Of a stretch of DNA of 64,000 nucleotides, positions 58,300 through 64,000 are shown one piece after another. The notes beneath the pieces were generated by a model. That model was not told where the DNA came from and did not search any database. It was given only the letters and a program-made list of their open reading frames with translations. Each line of letters starts with the position of its first letter. The first letter of the stretch is position 1. The translations under genes and the position numbers were made by a program. Source of the DNA: Fennellomyces sp. T-0311 (lineage: Eukaryota > Mucoromycota > Mucoromycetes > Mucorales > Lichtheimiaceae); the NCBI GenBank assembly GCA_025266875.1, contig JALLLT010000007.1:186001-250000 (forward strand). The letters run 5' to 3'.

Positions 58300-59260
58300 T
58301 ATGGCCTTCTCCCTGCTTCTCCTACTGCCACTCTCCGGGCCTTCAGGACACCGCCGCCGCCGCCACCACCACCATCGACCCAATGGTCGAAGAGCTCTAT
58401 GCACTGCGTCATCACCATATTATGCTATTTCCATGGCTGCTCCTCCAGAAATTTCACCTACAACAAGGATGACCGGCTGGCCGTTACTCTACGCTCTTCG
58501 GCAACTGGTAGAGACAGGCTTTCCTGTTAATGTGACAGAAGAAGTTGCATAGGCCAGTCTGTTGACCCTTTGGCTGGAGCAAATCCAAGAACAATCGGGC
58601 CTCGACATTGCAAAAGCGCCATCTGTCATGGTTACTTCAGGTATGCGTCGACAGAGATCTGGGCGTACAACGGATGTGCTAACGGAATGGATTTACAAGT
58701 TGACATCGCAAATTCAGTCATGGGCCTCTGCCTCTCCCATGTACCAGATCTTTACTTATTGCCAAAAGCATCGCCATGTTACGTACTGGCACAAGAAACA
58801 GAAGAAAAAGAACTGAGAGAATGTTTTGTTATTCAAAAAGGATCATAGGTTCAAAATGCGAAACCGAATTAAAGATATTTTTATTGATGACAACTACTCA
58901 GATATTTATACTGTTGAAGCGGTCGGGATGTACACGTCTTGATGAAGTTCCTGATCCATGTTAGACGGCGATATTGAACAAGAATACTGCTTAATAGCTT
59001 ATCCATGTCTCGGGCCAACTCGAGGAGTCCTTTGATATTTTAATCTGAATCAAAGTAGTTTCCGACAGATGTTGGCAGAAACTGGACCAAAGGTGATGTA
59101 CGGTTGGTGCTGTCGAAAGAAAGAAAACATTTCCCGTGGAAAGCCGTACGATACGACAGAGAACAAGCACAAAATGGCTTTTATAGCATCTCTGTCGGGA
59201 TCAAAGGAACACATGTCTTTACCTGTTTTCCGAAGAGTATAGGGCAATATCTAGTGGGTT
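58300..59260 (+). pseudogene. Relic of an unrecognised gene
   Basis: Coding-like pieces follow one another on the plus strand but in different frames: GWPLLYALRQLVETGFPVNV (around 58480), LWLEQIQEQSGLDIAKAPS (around 58568), then one frame over GMDLQVDIANSVMGLCLSHV and LRECFVIQKG (58690-58845), FIDDNYSDIYTVEAVG (around 58880), IEQEYCLIAYPCLGPTRGV (around 58975) and FRQMLAETGPKVMYGW (around 59060). Stops and shifts separate them. A run of GCC/CCG repeats (Pro-rich) lies at 58345-58380. The composition says former gene; I cannot name the family. Confidence 0.4.
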
Positions 59261-60267
59261 CCCTCGTTGCCGGTGGGAAGTCTGGAGGGGCGGTGGTAGG
59301 AGTATGTTCAGTGTTGTGAAGATTCAGTGCACTTGCAGTTGGTCAGCCGATGGTTGCATTCTATCATGCGCGTGTTCGGTAAATGCTGAAGATAATACGA
59401 TTGATAATAGTGAGTTCATGCTTGGATTAGAGCGTATTGATCACAGTACATGATTGGATGTTTCTTTATCCATCCACTATAGTCATCGAGCATGCTCTTG
59501 ACAGCAGCACCGGGAAGTAACAACAATCTCTTTGTTCATCCCCACAAGGAACACACCAATATAACGTCCTTGTCGCAACACCACCGGGTTCCTCAATGAT
59601 CTCTTCATCTGTACATTTGGGAACAGCAAACCTGTCGAGCTTCTTTACTGTAAAAACATCTTTTAATCCATTCACTTGGAGGACCTAGCAATCTCTTTAT
59701 CTGTCCACTTGGAAAAGACCAGCGGTTCATCTTCTCAAGGGAGCGTATGAAAGAGTAAGAGAGCTTTTTTCAAGAAACTAGGTCCATTCTGCCTTCACAC
59801 GGCGATAGATAAACCAGCCAACATGAGCTAACAATCCACATATACAAGTTTACTGGGCAGCATTGGTATCCCCTTACGTGGCCGAAGCTGAGGCAGGATA
59901 AGGAAGTAAGCTTTATTGGTACAGTACCAGCACAGAATATACAGGGAGGAAGCGCATCCAACAAACCAACGAAGAAGCAATTCGGATCATATCTAAAGAT
60001 CCTGATTTCGGCAAGCTATGTACAAATTCAAGCACAAAGCCTATTCCAATCCCTAGGAGCGTTTGAACACAATGTACGCATCTTTAAATTTCACTGCTTG
60101 TTACGTAAAACATATATTAGTAAATCTCGCATTGCGTAAAGTGACACTAGCTTTACGTACTGAACAAGCACGGGGAGCGTGTTGTGCTTCTATTGCATAT
60201 CGCTGATTATTATTCGGTGCCACATTCAAAAATCAAGCTCGAGAGATATTATAACAGCACATGTGGT
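59261..60267. other. Gene-free stretch before the HET gene's 3' end
   Basis: About 1 kb with scattered short frames on both strands. A repeated phrase reading ATCTCTT..CATCTGTAC/TCCAC..TTGG occurs near 59595 and 59690 and hints at an old duplication. Nothing is recognisable. Confidence 0.3.
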
Positions 60268-61902
60268 TTATTTGATATGAAAGTGTTCAGCAGTCTCGCA
60301 GCCAAGGTTGCTGAACATTTTATCCAAAGCTTCTTGGGGGCTGATGCGCGGCTCATCAGGCTGGAAGTACTTCAGAAGTATGGTACCGATTATTTTGTAA
60401 GAGCCATCGGTCGACCTTCTTGCGACTGGCGAGAAATAATAGTGAGCATAACCAAAGGCATCGTTACGTGTTCTTGCCATCACACCGTCAAATACGACAC
60501 CCAAAATGACACACTCGTCGCATTCTTCGGTGAGGGAGAGTGGCAACACTGGTGAGAGAAATTGCAGATGATTGTCTGGTTTGTAATAATGCGTGGAATA
60601 GCAGTTTGACATTTGAAGCATGATCCGTTGACTCCAATCCAACGCCTCGCTTTCGTCACCGAAGTCATCCATTGAGCTTATAATTTTCATAACATTGTCC
60701 CTTGCTTTCTCTATTCGTTCGTCGTCTTTGAAGAAATCGAAATCGTCGTATTTGCGAGGGAGTATGGTATGGTATCGGCAGCGCATATGTAACACCATAT
60801 TCTCGTCTGTCGTATAATCGCCATTCTGGTCCAGTGTAATATCAGTAACTGACCAGCCTGAGTGCAATCCAGCAACGCCTGTCCAAGAAGGAAGGTCATA
60901 GGATCCCATGGTCGTCGTGTATCGAGGACTTCCATCCCAAGGATACGCCACCGATCCAAAGCACATGAGCGATAAATCCCTTTGGGCCAAGCGTCGGTAG
61001 AATGCGTTCATTGCAGCGGACACGTCGCTGTCGTAATCAACGTCGATGGAAATAATGTCTGCAAAAATGTTGGCCAGCGCATATATCTTGTCGTGTTCTT
61101 TCGTGCTTGTACGTCTGTGCGCCCAATGGAAGACTTGGTTTGCGCTTTTCAGGGTACATTCATTGAATCCGAGCATCATGTTGGCCAGAAGGTCGTCTTC
61201 CTTTCGTTTGTCGCCTTGTTTGATATTAGCAAGAGACCAAAAATGGGTGTTTCGGCCGACGACCAAAATCCGCGTTGACATCATGACTTCCTCCAGTGTC
61301 CAGCTCCGTTGGAACCACAGTGACTCCATCATTTGATCAATTGCTTTGTATTTAGCTTCAGTATATCTGTATCCCCACATCATACGGTCGAAATCATTGG
61401 GATCCTCAATGTAGATTTCGGGGACCAAGGCGACTGTGTACCGCGCGTTGCTGTAAATGAGGTGCATTTGTTTGATTTCGCGATGCTTTTCTGCCTTGTT
61501 GGTCTGGTCGATGCAGATCTTGTCGTACCACAAGTATTCAATGTCAAAGTCCTTGCCTATCTGCTGGAGGAGCTCGTCGTAGATAACTTCGTGGGTGGCC
61601 CATACGTGTTGTCTATGTCGGAAAAGGTTTGAAACGCTGTGCCGTTCTTTTTCAGTTTTTGTAATTTTATGACGCCCTTCGTCGATCAAATCGTATTCTC
61701 CATTTTCAAGTTTCTTGGTCTCGCCTGACTGCTCCCAGCAGTACGATAGGGTATGGTAGCCGTCAACAGCATCGGTGCCAGGAACCTTTTGCCAGTCGGA
61801 AGTGCGGATGAGCCATGTGGGTCTGAATTCGCCTCCCTTCGAGTTGTACTCGGTAATGTTTGGATCGGCTAATCGTTGCGGTGTGACGTACTCGATATAC
61901 AT
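60268..61902 (-). CDS. HET-domain (heterokaryon-incompatibility-like) protein
   Basis: This is a single-exon gene for 544 residues, from ATG 61902 (MYIEYVTPQRL). The frame is open further upstream, but that part is compositionally unlike protein. The HET domain covers about residues 48-210. Its three conserved blocks are YHTLSYCWEQSGE (49-61), LWYDKICIDQTNKAEK with EIKQMHLIYSNARYTVAL, and WFQRSWTLEE (196-205). The remainder is an uncharacterised C-terminal region with a short Cys/Asp-rich stretch. In Ascomycota HET domains trigger cell death on fusion with non-self; in other fungi their role is open. It stands alone in a gene-poor region next to relics, as is common for fast-evolving recognition genes. 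Confidence 0.82.
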   Translation of the reverse strand: MYIEYVTPQRLADPNITEYNSKGGEFRPTWLIRTSDWQKVPGTDAVDGYHTLSYCWEQSGETKKLENGEYDLIDEGRHKITKTEKERHSVSNLFRHRQHVWATHEVIYDELLQQIGKDFDIEYLWYDKICIDQTNKAEKHREIKQMHLIYSNARYTVALVPEIYIEDPNDFDRMMWGYRYTEAKYKAIDQMMESLWFQRSWTLEEVMMSTRILVVGRNTHFWSLANIKQGDKRKEDDLLANMMLGFNECTLKSANQVFHWAHRRTSTKEHDKIYALANIFADIISIDVDYDSDVSAAMNAFYRRLAQRDLSLMCFGSVAYPWDGSPRYTTTMGSYDLPSWTGVAGLHSGWSVTDITLDQNGDYTTDENMVLHMRCRYHTILPRKYDDFDFFKDDERIEKARDNVMKIISSMDDFGDESEALDWSQRIMLQMSNCYSTHYYKPDNHLQFLSPVLPLSLTEECDECVILGVVFDGVMARTRNDAFGYAHYYFSPVARRSTDGSYKIIGTILLKYFQPDEPRISPQEALDKMFSNLGCETAEHFHIK

Positions 61903-64000
61903 GCTTGTGACAGACTTTCTGTGGTTCAAGAGGATAAAACACAAATCTATACGGGACAGTGTAAAGTTGACTCTTGCAAGCACCGGTGAAAAGGACGAAA
62001 GAGAAGGAAAAAGAGGGAAAAGTGGACTTGATTCTCTTGCTTTATGTCGCTGTCGTGTAACTCTTGCTTTACGCCACTGTCGTGTTACGTCGCAGCTAAA
62101 CCCAAACTTTGTCTGACTGCTTTCAGGGTAAGGAACAATGAGCTGTTTTCTGGATTGCCATTCTGGCTGTCGCTCAGCGAATGTGATAAAGTAGAACGAC
62201 GGAAGTGAGATCAGTGGAAAAGGTGTCCAGTGTCTGGCTACTATATCGCGGGCGACATAAGCTTGACTTCCACAGTCGAACGCCAATCGTGAGGCATGTT
62301 AACGGTGAATGGATGTTACGATGAACCGCAATTATTTTAACTGGAAGCAGTCGCTCGTCTATGTCAGGCTGAAATTAATTGTGCATCCCAATGGTTTCTC
62401 ATACCCTCTGTTGCTAATACTGATGGATAGCCCCTTTTTCAACCGCTCCCTCCTCAAACTTTCTTTGGACAAGTGCCAAAGGAATCTTACTTCCGGAGTG
62501 ATTTACCCAACAGTACGACTTGGAAAGGGATGTTACATATCGGTCATCTATTTGAACGGTCCTTCATACTAACACCAGGATGTTCTAGCTCCTAGTCTCG
62601 TAATGGGGATATGAAGCGCTGTTTATTTAATGACCTTTAGATACACGCGAGCCAAAGCCAACCCAGTTGGTCAAATACTGGTGTCCTTGTGGTTTAAGCA
62701 CTTTGAACAAGTGACGAGACCAAAGAAAATGCGCTGTTGCTTAGGTCTAACAAAAAGTGCAGACCAAGTCCTGTACCTTACTTTCACTCGTACAAGCATG
62801 AAAGAGCGTAATAAATAAGTTTACCGGCAATCATCGAAGAAGGATTTGTTGGTCACGTGTGTTGGATCAGATTTAAGTCCTCAGAACAGCCTGAAACGAT
62901 CACGACCTTGAGATCCTATATAACCTTCTTGGACAGATGTTTATGGGAAGCATACAGCGGTTACAGTCAGTGACATTAAATTGTGCCAGAATCTGCTTAT
63001 ACGGTTGATGACACCATGCGATTGTATTTAAAGTGCAGATGCTACAGCATCCGTGTCAGCGAATGCAGCGACGTTCAATACCCCTTTTTTACGATAAAAA
63101 TTGAGGATGGAGAGCGGATGAAAACTCCTATAAAACGGTGATCTTCATAAATGACTTTGAAGAGAACGAAAGAGTGATGTTTGGTTGGAGTCACTGGTAT
63201 ATTTTTCAAGCAACACGTAGGATATCCCATTGTTATGTACTGGAAGCCGGGGAGCAGCACACGAAATCTCCCACCTACTCTATCATTACTTGCAAACAAA
63301 GAATGTTCCCCGTTATATTTGTCGTGTATTTACGGAATAGTGTACAAAGGTGGACACTTTATCTCGGCGCTTGGGAATGCTAACTGCAGCGGGAAGAAGA
63401 CAGTACTGCTCTCAGATATAGTTGCGCCAATCCCAGCCATATACGCTAAGAATACGTAGCAACATTTTATAAAGTATACCTCCGAATATAAGATGTGTTC
63501 AAACGAGCACTTTAAGTATAAGCAATTCCAATATTTTGCCGTGAACAAGTCTCTCCATCTACCTGAACTTAGGGGTAAAACTAATATCACCATGATAACA
63601 GTGCTTCCGCTTTCTGTCAACCAGCAAGAAATCAAAGAGCCTTCGTATACATATAGGCTATGTAATAAGCTTTATCCAAAAGCCAAATATTAAAGGTGTC
63701 CCGTGTTATGAGCTCTTCGAAGCGCTAGAGTGACGGGTACATCTCCATTTCCTTTGTAGCCAGTGGAATCGTTTAGTTGCATACATATTACATTTCCTTG
63801 GATGACAATTCTTTCAGCCAAGCATCACTTGTAAAGGTATTAGAAATGTGAACAACAAAGTAGGCTCATGCAATCAATTCATCAGAACCTTTATCAGAAT
63901 GTGCTGCTTATACACATTTTGCAGACGGGTGTTATTATATAGACATAAAAATTATGGGCAACTATTATTCTAACACCACATACTAATCCATGAAGTTACT
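61903..64000. other. Gene-poor right end
   Basis: It begins with the 5' flank of the HET gene. Frames at 62309-62572, 62630-62818 and 63138-63693 (plus) have protein-like stretches but many breaks and no recognisable family. Possibly old relics. Confidence 0.35.

Noticed and set aside
61903..62286. N-terminal extension of the HET protein (open frame to 62286)
   Set aside because: The extension is compositionally odd, and the HET-family start fits the ATG at 61902 with the HET block at residues 49-61.
1..64000. CRISPR arrays, bacterial operons, riboswitches
   Set aside because: The gene structure is eukaryotic with spliceosomal introns. The only regular arrays are the 34 bp tandem repeat and the CTGGTGT repeats, which have no spacer pattern.

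Overview
The window looks like nuclear DNA from a filamentous fungus of the Mucoromycota, probably Mucorales. The genes are broken by many short GT-AG introns (about 45-80 bp). They sit very close together, often tail to tail or head to head. The protein set is fungal: mitochondrial MetRS, Vms1, a DASH Hsk3-like subunit, Sds3-like, PARN, F-box/TPR/LRR proteins and a HET-domain protein. The lineage is inferred from protein style only; there is no rRNA or mitochondrial marker to settle it. Exon joins were deduced by hand from splice consensus and reading phase.

The window falls into alternating blocks. (1) 1-5.2 kb: the 3' part of an unrecognised zinc-finger-like gene, a 3 x 34 bp tandem repeat, and a decayed Tnp2-type DNA transposase. 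(2) 5.2-25.4 kb, gene-dense: a secreted Cys-rich protein, mitochondrial methionyl-tRNA synthetase, a RasGEF-like protein, a TMEM198-type membrane protein, an OCIA-like protein, a CAMK-like kinase, a coiled-coil/ankyrin protein, Vms1/ANKZF1 and a DHTKD1-type 2-oxoadipate dehydrogenase E1. (3) 25.4-39.4 kb: an intact F-box gene followed by a dead paralogue. The two halves of the dead copy are separated by about 9.8 kb of inserted DNA. That insert holds a 3.0 kb inverted repeat around a 1.5 kb spacer and two small transposons whose target-site duplications can be read. (4) 40.2-46.1 kb, gene-dense: PARN, a 75-residue split Hsk3-like gene, an RPA-interacting protein, an unrecognised gene and an Sds3-like HDAC subunit. 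(5) 46.1-64 kb, gene-poor and AT-rich: a 27-residue zinc-knuckle microgene with a TATA box, a 1.15 kb foldback element, a relic gene and a single-exon HET-domain gene.

The dense blocks encode housekeeping functions: mitochondrial translation and lysine/tryptophan catabolism, ribosome quality control, mRNA deadenylation, kinetochore attachment, RPA import, histone deacetylation and signalling. The sparse blocks hold fast-evolving families (F-box, HET) and mobile DNA. The most unusual items are the inverted repeat lodged in the F-box relic, the second foldback element at 57-58 kb, the zinc-knuckle microgene, the hidden Hsk3 candidate, a GC-AG kinase intron, and two introns whose length is a multiple of three with no in-frame stop.
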